In this document: positions 1-8,320 of the stretch, piece after piece
Position numbering within the stretch: the stretch's first letter is position 1
Layout of the letters: the number at the start of each line of letters is the position of its first letter
Assembly: GCA_020832185.1 (NCBI GenBank)
Contig: JAFIFE010000011.1
Location: 124,001 to 188,000, forward strand
From: Alkalibacterium sp.
GTDB lineage: Bacteria > Bacillota > Bacilli > Lactobacillales > Carnobacteriaceae_A
Direction of reading: 5' to 3'
DNA: 64,000 bases
Notes under the pieces: model-generated
What the model was told of the DNA's origin: nothing
The model's input: the letters and a program-made list of their open reading frames with translations, nothing else
The model's database searches: none
Made by a program: the position numbers and the translations under genes

Positions 1-108
1 ATCAGTAACCACTAGTTCATTGACTTCAACAATTTTTTTCTTCAATAATTTCTTAACTTCTTTGCGTGTGCCTAACCCGCTATGGGCCAGCAATTTATCT
101 AGTCTCAT
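1..108 (-). CDS. rsuA: 16S rRNA pseudouridine synthase RsuA, 5' end only (cut by left window edge)
   Basis: The first 36 codons of a minus-strand gene are present, starting at ATG 108 and running off the left edge. The start is set by the sequence AAAGGAGTTTTT directly upstream. The N-terminus reads MRLDKLLAHSGLGTRKEVKK, the S4-type RNA-binding opening typical of RsuA/RluB pseudouridine synthases, which isomerise a uridine of 16S rRNA (U516 in E. coli). The catalytic domain lies outside the window. It follows murJ by 59 bases on the same strand, an arrangement also seen in other Firmicutes, so co-transcription is likely. RluB-type enzymes share this N-terminal domain, so the exact subfamily is inferred from position. 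Confidence 0.8.
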   Translation of the reverse strand, partial: MRLDKLLAHSGLGTRKEVKKLLKKKIVEVNELVVTD

Positions 109-167
109 AAAAACTCCTTTAAGATAGTGAATGCTTGCATGCGGTTTTAGTCGTTTACATCAAAAAT

Positions 168-1829
168 TCAACTCATTCTCAGTTTGTTTCTGACTCGTGC
201 AGCTTGTCCGCCGATCAGTCGGTCAGCTAGTCTCGTTTTTAACACAAGGTAGCCGTAGATGATCATGCCGATAAGAGCTAATATCATTAAGGCGATAAGA
301 GAGTGCACTTTAATTTCATAATTCAGTACGAAACCTAATCCCCATTTTGCTATGAATGTCCCGATTCCCATGATGATAGAGAATACAAGGATAAGCAGTG
401 AACGTCTGAATAAACGTTTAGCTGAATAATGCGTACTCTGATGCATGATGCGCATCATCAGACCACAACTGACTGCAAACCCTGCAATGGCAGACAAGAG
501 CATCCCGTATGGCCCGAATGTAGCCACGAAAATTACCTGAGTCACGATCTTCACAACCAGCCCCAGAAAGAGAGCTTTGATTGCAGGTCGTGTAAGGTTA
601 GCAGCCTGCAGCATATTTCCTAAAACGGCATACAGTGCTACAAAAATACTCATGATGGCTGACACTTGCGTGATTCCCGTTCCTAGTGTGTTATTACCGT
701 AAAATATAGTGTATAGCGGTTCTGCTACGACCATCATTCCAATAGCTGCCGGGAACATGGCGAACAATAGTAATTGAATCCCTTTTGAGAATTGTCTGCG
801 GACTTCGTTCATATTCTTTTTAGCAATCAGGTCACTGATAAGTGGAACAGATGCAATCGACATGGCCGTCCCAAATGAAGTCAAGACCATGATTAGTTTG
901 TGCGCATTAGCCTGTGTTATACCGTAAGTCTGTTGAATATTGCTCTCACTCATATTTGAGAATGCAGACATAATCGGACCATATGTGATCTGGTCGACAA
1001 TTTGAAACACAATGATTCCTGTCGCGATGACGATAAATGGAATCGATGTTTTGATGATATTGATGATCAGCTGATTGGGAGAAACAGAAACTTCTCCTTT
1101 GCTCTCTCCCGGTTCATAGTTGAAAGCTGTCTTCATACGTTTCAACACATATCCTAGGTACAGAAGCGAAAACAGTGCCCCGACGAATGCTGCGAAAGTA
1201 GAAAACGCTACTGCTGTCACCACTTCACCTGAGTTGACTTGTCTGATGACAAATACGGTTGCCAGGACGAATAATATCCGTGACAGTTGTTCAAGTATCT
1301 GAGAAATTGCTGATGGAGCCATTGTATTATGCCCCTGGATAAATCCTCTGGTGACACTTTGAGCCGGTATGATCAGTAGAGCGGGTGTGAGAGATCTCAT
1401 GACTAGTATGGCTTCATCCGTATTGGCAGAAGGACTTGCCCCTGCTAATAGAGGTGCAATCAGATACATGATCACTGCTGATAATACACCCGTAAAGGCC
1501 ATGATTTTCAGACCCTGCTTGTAAATCGATTTTGAGACCTCATATTCACCTAGTGCATTATAGTAACTAACCTGTTTCGATATGGCACTCGGCACGCCCG
1601 CTGTTGCCAGAGCCAGGAAGAATCCGTATGGCGTGTAGCCCATTTGATAAAGCGCATTGGCTGCATCTCCTGGTCCTTGTCCGCCCATCCATGCATACCA
1701 GGGAATGATGTATAGAGCTCCCAATATACGTGAGATCATGCTCCCTGCTGTCATCCATGCCGTTCCACTCACCATTTTCTGGTCGTGCGACATCTCTTTA
1801 GCTATTACTTTAGTTGTATCAGAATCCAT
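168..1829 (-). CDS. murJ: Lipid II flippase MurJ (YtgP-type, MOP/MATE superfamily)
   Basis: This 553-residue, strongly hydrophobic protein has about 14 membrane segments and a short charged N-terminus. It matches the YtgP/SpoVB-like polysaccharide-biosynthesis transporters. In Bacillus subtilis YtgP acts as MurJ, moving the peptidoglycan precursor lipid II across the membrane. Recognisable parts are the early GTAWMTAGSMISRILGALY helix and the VTRGFIQGHNTMAPSAISQ segment. The ATG at 1829 has AAAGAGGTTT seven bases upstream; the ATG twelve codons further in lacks a clear site. It lies downstream of a terminator and upstream of rsuA. SpoVB-like flippases of other substrates are the main alternative, but the rsuA neighbour favours YtgP. 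Confidence 0.85.
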   Translation of the reverse strand: MDSDTTKVIAKEMSHDQKMVSGTAWMTAGSMISRILGALYIIPWYAWMGGQGPGDAANALYQMGYTPYGFFLALATAGVPSAISKQVSYYNALGEYEVSKSIYKQGLKIMAFTGVLSAVIMYLIAPLLAGASPSANTDEAILVMRSLTPALLIIPAQSVTRGFIQGHNTMAPSAISQILEQLSRILFVLATVFVIRQVNSGEVVTAVAFSTFAAFVGALFSLLYLGYVLKRMKTAFNYEPGESKGEVSVSPNQLIINIIKTSIPFIVIATGIIVFQIVDQITYGPIMSAFSNMSESNIQQTYGITQANAHKLIMVLTSFGTAMSIASVPLISDLIAKKNMNEVRRQFSKGIQLLLFAMFPAAIGMMVVAEPLYTIFYGNNTLGTGITQVSAIMSIFVALYAVLGNMLQAANLTRPAIKALFLGLVVKIVTQVIFVATFGPYGMLLSAIAGFAVSCGLMMRIMHQSTHYSAKRLFRRSLLILVFSIIMGIGTFIAKWGLGFVLNYEIKVHSLIALMILALIGMIIYGYLVLKTRLADRLIGGQAARVRNKLRMS

Positions 1830-1913
1830 TTACTGAAACCTCTTTTCAATCGTTTCCACTTCATGTCTTTCAATGAAACGTGGGTCAATTAGTCTTTCAT
1901 TCTATTTTTGGTC

Positions 1914-1941
1914 GAAGAAAAAAGGAGCAAGGAGCTCCTTT
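1914..1941 (-). terminator. Rho-independent terminator of the ABC exporter gene
   Basis: An 8-bp perfect stem (AAAGGAGC at 1921-1928 pairing with GCTCCTTT at 1934-1941) is followed on the minus strand by a T-rich run. It sits 95 bases after the stop of the ABC exporter gene and ahead of murJ, so murJ probably has its own promoter in 1830-1913. Confidence 0.8.
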
Positions 1942-2035
1942 GTAACAGATTCTATTTTACTTCTTTCTTTCAGCAGGTGCAATCTTTTAGACAAAAGATT
2001 CACCGTTTTCTCTAGTTTTTCGTTAAAATGTCACA

Positions 2036-3796
2036 TCATTCATCTCGTAACTGCTGATGGGCAAAGGACTGGTAAAGGGGGTGTGTCTTTAATAGTTCTT
2101 CATGTTTCCCGACGCCTGTGAGTCGCCCGTTTTCAATAAACAGAATTTTATCTGCGTCTACGATAGTGCTTAAGCGGTGGGCAATCACAAACGTCGTCCG
2201 TCCTTCCATCAGTTTAGACAGGGCCTGAGATACTTTTTCTTCAGACTGACTATCCAGACTGGCAGTCGCTTCATCCATCATCAGTACTTTCGGGTCTCTT
2301 AAAAAGGCTCTGGCAATGTTGATTCGCTGCCTTTGTCCCCCTGACAATTTCAGTCCGCGTTCACCTACAGGCTCGTCCAGTTTTAATGGGAACTGGCTGA
2401 CAAAGTCTTTTGCGAATGCCATTTCCAGCACTTCCCAGAGCCGTTCATCTGATAGGTCTTCTGCGTCAGGCAAGCCGTAACACACATTCGAACGGATCGT
2501 TCCTGACATCATAGCGTTCTCTTGAGAGACGTAACCGATCTGACTTCGCCAGGAATTTAAGGAAATCTCCTCGATTGATTCCGCCCCTACCCGGATTTCA
2601 CCACTGTTCGGTGTATAAAAACGTTCCAGCAAAGCAAAAATCGTCGATTTCCCGCCTCCACTTGGTCCGGCAAACGCAATTTTTTCTCCGGGACGCGTGT
2701 CAAAAGAGACAGCATGAAGCACATCATTTTTCTCTTCATACGCAAAACTCACATGATCAAAAATAATCGGCAAGTCGGCGATGTTCTTCTCTTTCCCTTG
2801 GTGCTTCGCCTCTTCTTGTTCATCCAGGATAGTCGCAATGCGTTCTGTCGCTCCTGCTGCCTTCTGCATCTGCATGAAAAAGTTCATGAAAGTGATGACC
2901 GGGAAAATGATTTGAAAAAGGTAAAGTAAAAAAGCAACGAGTTGTCCTGTCGTCATGATGCCCTGAGCGACTCTGACACCACCGTATCCAATAACAAACA
3001 CCATAACCCCCATCATTAAAGTGTAGATCAGCGGGCTGATAATTGCCATGTATTTGCCTTCTTTTAATCCGATCTGATAGAGTTTAGTAATATCTTCCTG
3101 GCCTTTATCTTCCTCATACTGTTCAGCAGTTGACGATTTCATTAATCTGATTTCGGCAATTGTCTGCTGTATTTTTCCAGAAAAAGAAGCTGTTTCATCC
3201 TGCATCTCTCTGGAGACTTTCGCGATTTTTCTTCCCAGCGGACGAGTCATAATCAATGCTAACGGAACAGCTGTCAGCATAACGACAGTCATCTGCCAGT
3301 CCATCAAGACTAATATAATAAAAATACCAAAGAGCGAAAGAATCCCATTGATAAACTGCGGGAAAAATGATGAAATCAGATTCTGAACGATGGTTGTATC
3401 ATTCGTGATCCGACTGACCACTTCTCCTGAGGCATGCTGGTCAAAAAAAGAAACGGGTAACTTAATGACTTTCTGCCATAAAAAGGTTCTAAGGCCGGAT
3501 ACGACTCGCTGGCCTATTTTATGGAGGACATAATTTGAGAATCCATTGAATATCACCTGGAAGACAAATATGCCGATAATCAGTGCAATCATCCACGGAG
3601 CAAATTGATCGAACTCAATGCCATCTATAAATTGCTGTGTTGCTAAGGGAATCATCAGTTGAGTGATTGTTGTCAGTAGACTTCCAGCCAGCCCAATGGC
3701 TATCAATCCTTTTGAAATTCTAGTTGACCAAATCAGCTGCATGAATTTTTTCAGATCCTGCTTTGTTGGTGTCTTTGTTTCTGGTGTCTTCTGCAT
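2036..3796 (-). CDS. ABC exporter, fused permease-ATPase (BmrA/LmrA-like multidrug type)
   Basis: The protein is 586 residues long, a half-transporter that should work as a homodimer exporting lipophilic compounds or lipids. The first ~310 residues form a six-helix type IV exporter membrane domain. The C-terminal ATPase carries Walker A GPSGGGKST, the signature LSGGQRQR, Walker B VLMMDEATASLD and the switch histidine in FVIAHRLST. The length and a single nucleotide-binding domain fit the BmrA (YvcC)/LmrA family. Start ATG 3796 is preceded by GAGG with 7-base spacing. It stands alone between the leuS terminator and its own terminator. Substrate cannot be told from sequence. Confidence 0.87.
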   Translation of the reverse strand: MQKTPETKTPTKQDLKKFMQLIWSTRISKGLIAIGLAGSLLTTITQLMIPLATQQFIDGIEFDQFAPWMIALIIGIFVFQVIFNGFSNYVLHKIGQRVVSGLRTFLWQKVIKLPVSFFDQHASGEVVSRITNDTTIVQNLISSFFPQFINGILSLFGIFIILVLMDWQMTVVMLTAVPLALIMTRPLGRKIAKVSREMQDETASFSGKIQQTIAEIRLMKSSTAEQYEEDKGQEDITKLYQIGLKEGKYMAIISPLIYTLMMGVMVFVIGYGGVRVAQGIMTTGQLVAFLLYLFQIIFPVITFMNFFMQMQKAAGATERIATILDEQEEAKHQGKEKNIADLPIIFDHVSFAYEEKNDVLHAVSFDTRPGEKIAFAGPSGGGKSTIFALLERFYTPNSGEIRVGAESIEEISLNSWRSQIGYVSQENAMMSGTIRSNVCYGLPDAEDLSDERLWEVLEMAFAKDFVSQFPLKLDEPVGERGLKLSGGQRQRINIARAFLRDPKVLMMDEATASLDSQSEEKVSQALSKLMEGRTTFVIAHRLSTIVDADKILFIENGRLTGVGKHEELLKTHPLYQSFAHQQLRDE

Positions 3797-3821
3797 AAGG
3801 AATCCTCACTTTAAATGAAAA

Positions 3822-3847
3822 CAGAAAAGGGAAGGTCTACCCTTCCC
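3822..3847 (-). terminator. Terminator of leuS
   Basis: GGGAAGG (3829-3835) pairs with CCTTCCC (3841-3847). On the minus strand the stem is followed by TTTTCTGTTTT. It lies 12 bases past the leuS stop codon and ends the T-box-controlled transcript. Confidence 0.8.
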
Positions 3848-3858
3848 CGATCTGCCTA

Positions 3859-6276
3859 TTAATTCGCTACTATATTTACTAGTTTGCCTGGTACGACGAT
3901 TACTTTACGAATGGTTTTTCCTTCTAAATGTTCCTGCATTTTTTCATGTGACAGAGCCAGTTCTTCTAATGCCTCTTTTGATATCGTTTTAGATGCGGTT
4001 GCTTTAGCACGCAGTTTTCCGTTCACCTGGAAGACTACTTCTACTTCATCCGTTACTAATTTCGTTTCATCAAACGTCGGCCATTGCTCGTAAGCAATAC
4101 TGTCTGATGCCTGCGTCACTTTTGCCCACAATTCTTCAGACAAGTGAGGAGCGACGGGTGCGAGCATCTGAATGAACCCTTTTACGTATTCCAAAGGCAA
4201 TCCCTCTGCTTTATAAGCCGCATTGATAAAGACCATCAATTGAGAAATTCCTGTGTTGAACTGCAGGTTTTCAAAATCTTCCGTTACTTTCTTAACCGTT
4301 TGATGATAGACCACTTCAAGTGACTGATCATTGTACGTGGTGATGCGGTCTCTTACTTTGTCTTCTTCATCTATAAACAAGCGCCATACACGGTCAAGGA
4401 ACTTACGTGAGCCTTCCAGTCCATCTTCACTCCAGGCAATCGCTGCGTCAAGAGGACCCATAAACATTTCATACACACGCAGTGTATCTGCACCGAATTT
4501 TTCGACAACCACATCTGGATTGACGACATTTCCTTTTGATTTGGACATTTTTTCGTTATTCTCACCTAAAATCATTCCTTGGTTGAATAGTTTCTGGAAT
4601 GGTTCTTTTGTTGGGACAAGTTTAAGATCATAAAGGAATTTATGCCAGAAACGTGCATATAAAAGGTGAAGAACAGCATGTTCAGCTCCTCCGATATACA
4701 AATCGACCGGCAGCCATTGTTCCAATTTCTTTGGATCAGCTAGCTGTGTTGCATTATGCGGATCGATGAATCTCAGGAAGTACCATGAGCTTCCTGCCCA
4801 TTGCGGCATTGTATTCGTATCGCGTTTGCCCTTCATGCCTGTTTTTTCATCGACTACATTCACCCACTCCTCAATAACCGCTAGTGGGGATTCACCTGTC
4901 CCGGAAGGTTTGATCTCTGTCGTTTTAGGGAGAACTACAGGTAACTCTTCTTCTGGAATCGTACTCGTCGTGCCATCTTCCCAGTGAATCACAGGGATCG
5001 GTTCACCCCAATAACGCTGACGGGCAAAGAGCCAGTCTCTCAAACGGTAGGTCGTTTTCGTCTGACCAATTTCTTTTTCTTCAAGGTAACTGACAATTTT
5101 ATCAGTTGCGTCTTTCTGATCCAGTCCATTGATGAAATCGGAATTGATGTGAACACCGTCTCCTGTATAGGCTTCTTTATCTACATCGCCGCCTTCAATA
5201 ACCGGACGGATGAGCAACTCATATTTTTGAGCAAATTCAAAGTCACGCTCGTCGTGAGCTGGAACTGCCATGATCGATCCCGTCCCGTATGATGCCAGCA
5301 CATAATCAGCAATCCAGATTGGCATGTCTTCATTCGTCACAGGATTAATGGCGTAAGCCCCAGTGAATACACCTGTTTTGTTTTTGTTTAAATCTGTACG
5401 CTCGAGATCTGATTTTTTGTTAGCTTCCGTTCTGTATGCTTCAACAGCCTCTTTTTGTTCAGGTGTAACGATACTGTCGACCAGTTCAGATTCAGGCGCA
5501 AGAACAGCATACGTTGCACCAAACAATGTATCTGCACGGGTTGTAAAGACATCAAATGAAAGGTTCGTGTCTTTGACATCGAACTTGATTTGCGCACCTT
5601 CTGATTTGCCAATCCAGTTTCTCTGCATGTCTTTAATGTGTTCAGGCCATTCTACCTCTTCCAGATCATCCAGCAGGCGATCTGCATAAGCAGTGATTTT
5701 CAGCATCCACTGTTTCATTGGTTTACGGTAAACAGGATGCCCCCCGCGTTCAGACTTGCCGTCAATGACTTCTTCATTCGCCAGCACGGTTCCTAAAGCC
5801 GGGCACCAGTTAACAGGTACTTCTGCTTCATAGGCAAGATCATGTTCAACCAGTTTGGTAAAAATCCATTGTGTCCATTTATAATAGTCAGGATCTGTCG
5901 TGTTGATTTCACGGTCCCAGTCGTAGCTGAAGCCCAGTGATTTGATCTGACGCTTAAATGTCTGAATATTTTTTTCAGTAAATTCTGCAGGATCATTCCC
6001 TGTGTCCAGTGCATACTGTTCAGCAGGCAACCCAAACGCATCCCATCCCATTGGGTGGAGAACGTTGTACCCTTGCGCACGTTTCATACGTGAGATGATA
6101 TCAGTTGCAGTATACCCTTCCGGATGACCGACGTGCAGTCCCTGACCTGATGGATAAGGAAACATATCGAGTGCGTAGAAATACCCTTTGTTCTCGTCTT
6201 CTGTTGTTTTGAAGGTCTGGTCGTTATCCCAGAAATTCTGCCATTTCTTTTCTATTGAACGATGATTAAAAGACAT
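3859..6276 (-). CDS. leuS: Leucyl-tRNA synthetase
   Basis: The 805-residue class I aminoacyl-tRNA synthetase charges tRNA-Leu in the cytoplasm. It has the HIGH-type motif in [15 protein letters not shown], the KMSKS loop in [10 protein letters not shown], the inserted CP1 editing domain and the C-terminal anticodon-binding and leucyl-specific domains. The open frame extends 15 codons further upstream, but that extension lies in the leader terminator. The ATG at 6276 with AAAGGAGAG ten bases upstream is the real start and matches the family N-terminus ([13 protein letters not shown]). It is controlled by the T-box leader at 6296-6545. Confidence 0.97.
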   Translation of the reverse strand: MSFNHRSIEKKWQNFWDNDQTFKTTEDENKGYFYALDMFPYPSGQGLHVGHPEGYTATDIISRMKRAQGYNVLHPMGWDAFGLPAEQYALDTGNDPAEFTEKNIQTFKRQIKSLGFSYDWDREINTTDPDYYKWTQWIFTKLVEHDLAYEAEVPVNWCPALGTVLANEEVIDGKSERGGHPVYRKPMKQWMLKITAYADRLLDDLEEVEWPEHIKDMQRNWIGKSEGAQIKFDVKDTNLSFDVFTTRADTLFGATYAVLAPESELVDSIVTPEQKEAVEAYRTEANKKSDLERTDLNKNKTGVFTGAYAINPVTNEDMPIWIADYVLASYGTGSIMAVPAHDERDFEFAQKYELLIRPVIEGGDVDKEAYTGDGVHINSDFINGLDQKDATDKIVSYLEEKEIGQTKTTYRLRDWLFARQRYWGEPIPVIHWEDGTTSTIPEEELPVVLPKTTEIKPSGTGESPLAVIEEWVNVVDEKTGMKGKRDTNTMPQWAGSSWYFLRFIDPHNATQLADPKKLEQWLPVDLYIGGAEHAVLHLLYARFWHKFLYDLKLVPTKEPFQKLFNQGMILGENNEKMSKSKGNVVNPDVVVEKFGADTLRVYEMFMGPLDAAIAWSEDGLEGSRKFLDRVWRLFIDEEDKVRDRITTYNDQSLEVVYHQTVKKVTEDFENLQFNTGISQLMVFINAAYKAEGLPLEYVKGFIQMLAPVAPHLSEELWAKVTQASDSIAYEQWPTFDETKLVTDEVEVVFQVNGKLRAKATASKTISKEALEELALSHEKMQEHLEGKTIRKVIVVPGKLVNIVAN

Positions 6277-6295
6277 CTTATTCTCTCCTTTGTAT

Positions 6296-6545
6296 TTAAA
6301 AAGCCCTATAAATAACAGCAAAGCTGCTACTTATAGGGCGTTTATGATCGCGGTACCACCTATATTTACCGTATAGTTTAAGATACGGCCTCAAATCCTT
6401 AACGCGGATAACGGCTTTAAGTACTTGATTCCCTAAAGCGACTTCCAGGTGAGTTCAGTCATTTTCCTGTGTATTTTCACCAGCCATACACTCTCTAAAA
6501 GGAAAGTCTCACTTACTAGTCCTGTTCAGTCTTTGTTTATCTTTA
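6296..6545 (-). promoter_or_regulatory. T-box riboswitch leader of leuS (leucine specifier CUC)
   Basis: Read on the minus strand, the leader has a stem I with the AGAGAGTGTATGGCTGGTGA region and a specifier loop GAACTCACC holding CTC, a leucine codon, at 6453-6451. The conserved T-box GGTGGTACCGCG lies at 6349-6360 (minus). A strong terminator follows (CCCTATAA at 6304-6311 pairing with TTATAGGG at 6331-6338, then CTTTTTAAA). Uncharged tRNA-Leu binding should favour the antiterminator and so raise leuS expression. The specifier agrees with the downstream gene. Confidence 0.95.
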
Positions 6546-6549
6546 ACCT

Positions 6550-6578
6550 ATTCTACCAAAGCCTAGTGAAACCCGCAA
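6550..6578 (-). promoter_or_regulatory. Promoter of the leuS T-box transcript
   Basis: On the minus strand TTGCGG (6573-6578), a 17-base spacer and TAGAAT (6550-6555) form a sigma-A type promoter. The -35 box starts only two bases after the stop codon of the upstream PTS gene. Confidence 0.75.
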
Positions 6579-6580
6579 TC

Positions 6581-8077
6581 TTATTTTAATTTTTCTATTT
6601 CGTTTGCCACAAATTCAACTTCAGTCCCGACTACAACCTGCATACTATTTTTGCCGGTCTTTCTCATACCAGGGACATTCGCTTCTTTGATCCGTTTCTC
6701 ATTTACTTTGTCCATATCATTAATCTCAAGTCGGAGTCTTGTCGCACAATAATCAAGGGAGGCGATATTCTCCTGACCTCCAAGCCCATCTACTATGATC
6801 TTAGCTTTCCTGCGGTATTCATTGTCATCTTTTGCTTCGCTTGTCTGTGTAGAATGACCATCAGCAGTTGGAGCTGCAGGCGCTACACTTCCTTCAGAAA
6901 ATTCACCGTCATCCAGACTGACTTCTTCACCCCGTCCAGGTGTTTTCAGATTGAACTGTTTAATTGCCCATAAGAATGCAAAGTAGTAAATAGCGGCAAA
7001 CACTAACCCTTGAACAATCAGCATATACGGCTGGTTAGCCATTGGCAGTCTGAAACTTAAAATACCATCGACTAGACCGGCACTAAATCCAAATCCTGCT
7101 GTCCATCCAAATGATGCTGCGATAAACATGGATAACCCTGTTAAAATCGCATGGATAACGAACAGGAGCGGTGCAACAAACATAAAGGCAAATTCAATGG
7201 GTTCAGTTACACCAGTAAAGAAGGTGGCAAAACCAGCGGCAAGCATCAGCGAGCCCACACGTTTTTTCTGGTCAGCATCAGCCATCTGATACATAGCCAG
7301 CCCACCAGCGGGCAGTCCAAACATCATGACTGGGAAATATCCAGCCTGGTACATGCCTGTCACGCCTAAGACCCCGGTTCCTTCCCAGAAGTTCTGGATA
7401 TCATTGATTCCGATAAGATCGAACCAGAAAACGGCATTCAAAGCGTGGTGAAGACCCGTCGGGATAAGCAGACGATTGAAGAAGCCGTATAGCCCTGCTC
7501 CTAGAGCCCCTAACCCACTGATATACGTCCCGAATGTGACTAGCGCACCAAAAACTGGTGGCCAGACGAACAAGAGCACACCTGATAATACCAGTGCAGC
7601 AACCGCCGTTATAATAGGAGGCAAGCGTCTTCCACTAAAGAAGGCTAGGGCCTGCGGCAGTTTTACTCCACTGAACTTATTATAAATCGTTGCAGCAATG
7701 AGACCGACAAGAATCCCTATAAACTGGGTTTCGATACTATTAAACGCTATATCGACACTTTCAACTTCTATCTGCTGCAGCTGAGCAACAGTGTCCGGGC
7801 TCAACATGGTTGTCGTTACAAGCCAGCCCACTAACCCACTTAGTGCGGCGGCTCCATTCTTGTCTTTCGACATACCCAAAGCAACCCCGATCGCAAACAA
7901 TATCCCCATATTGTTTATCAAAGAGGCCCCTGCGCTGATCATGAAGGCAGCCAGCTGACTTTCTCCACCCCATCCACTAGGATCGATCCAGTACCCAATA
8001 CCCATCAGTATGGCAGCAGCAGGTAACACAGCAACCGGTAACATCAACGATCGTCCGATACGTTGTAAATATCTCAT
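6581..8077 (-). CDS. nagE: PTS EIICB component, N-acetylglucosamine/glucose type
   Basis: The 498-residue protein is an EIIC membrane domain (residues 1 to about 390, ten or so helices) fused to an EIIB domain. It imports and phosphorylates N-acetylglucosamine or glucose using phosphate from HPr via an EIIA encoded elsewhere. Family marks are FFSGRRLPP, WPPVFG, GLHHALNAVFWF and FTGVTEPIEFAFMF. The EIIB phosphorylation cysteine is Cys444 in LDYCATRLRL. The similarity is closest to B. subtilis NagP, which also lacks a fused EIIA. The frame opens at 8098, but AAAGGAGAG precedes the ATG at 8077. A cre site and promoter lie upstream, consistent with CcpA control. Glucose versus GlcNAc specificity is inferred. 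Confidence 0.85.
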   Translation of the reverse strand: MRYLQRIGRSLMLPVAVLPAAAILMGIGYWIDPSGWGGESQLAAFMISAGASLINNMGILFAIGVALGMSKDKNGAAALSGLVGWLVTTTMLSPDTVAQLQQIEVESVDIAFNSIETQFIGILVGLIAATIYNKFSGVKLPQALAFFSGRRLPPIITAVAALVLSGVLLFVWPPVFGALVTFGTYISGLGALGAGLYGFFNRLLIPTGLHHALNAVFWFDLIGINDIQNFWEGTGVLGVTGMYQAGYFPVMMFGLPAGGLAMYQMADADQKKRVGSLMLAAGFATFFTGVTEPIEFAFMFVAPLLFVIHAILTGLSMFIAASFGWTAGFGFSAGLVDGILSFRLPMANQPYMLIVQGLVFAAIYYFAFLWAIKQFNLKTPGRGEEVSLDDGEFSEGSVAPAAPTADGHSTQTSEAKDDNEYRRKAKIIVDGLGGQENIASLDYCATRLRLEINDMDKVNEKRIKEANVPGMRKTGKNSMQVVVGTEVEFVANEIEKLK

Positions 8078-8138
8078 TTCTTTCTCTCCTTTTTTCATGA
8101 GATCATATTCTTCAATGGTAATAATAATATCTAACTCC

Positions 8139-8154
8139 TATTCTTGAAAGAATA
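8139..8154. repeat. 16-bp inverted repeat in the PTS gene leader (possible operator)
   Basis: TATTCTT (8139-8145) and AAGAATA (8148-8154) form a perfect palindrome separated by GA. It lies between the -10 box at 8165-8170 and the start codon at 8077, where a repressor operator would block transcription. GntR- or ROK-family control of GlcNAc genes is common, but this site does not match a motif I can name with certainty. Confidence 0.4.
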
Positions 8155-8164
8155 TGTCCCTTCC

Positions 8165-8186
8165 ATTATATAGAATACGCTTACAT
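8165..8186 (-). promoter_or_regulatory. Promoter -10 box and catabolite response element (cre) of the PTS gene
   Basis: On the minus strand ATGTAAGCGTATTCT (8172-8186) fits the cre consensus WTGNAANCGNWNNCW at every position. It is followed immediately by TATAAT at 8165-8170. The site lies where the -35/-10 spacer should be, so CcpA binding would be expected to repress. The ccpA gene lies in this window at 50408-51409. Confidence 0.7.
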
Positions 8187-8227
8187 TTTACTACCTTTAA
8201 CCTCCTTGTTTATGACATAATTAATCA

Positions 8228-8308
8228 CAAAAAAACCCTTCTGCAATTGTTCTCTCAAACGACTAAAGGCTTCACTCTCCTTAGTCTGACAGGCATTGCA
8301 GAAAGGTT
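8228..8308 (-). terminator. Terminator of the LysM autolysin gene
   Basis: AACCCTTCTGCAAT pairs with ATTGCAGAAAGGTT with one mismatch. An inner hairpin (GACTAA..TTAGTC) sits in the loop, and on the minus strand GGGTTTTTTT follows. Confidence 0.75.
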
Positions 8309-8320
8309 CTGATTTAATTA

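Noticed and set aside
1873-2121. 82-codon plus-strand ORF between murJ and the ABC exporter
   Set aside because: It spans the exporter terminator and the end of the exporter gene in antisense, and lacks a ribosome site.
5388-6080. Antisense and alternative-frame ORFs within leuS
   Set aside because: They are shadows of a well-conserved essential gene and have no start signals.
6277-6321. 15-codon N-terminal extension of leuS
   Set aside because: It lies in the T-box terminator and ends at the ribosome site; the family start is MSFNHRS at 6276.
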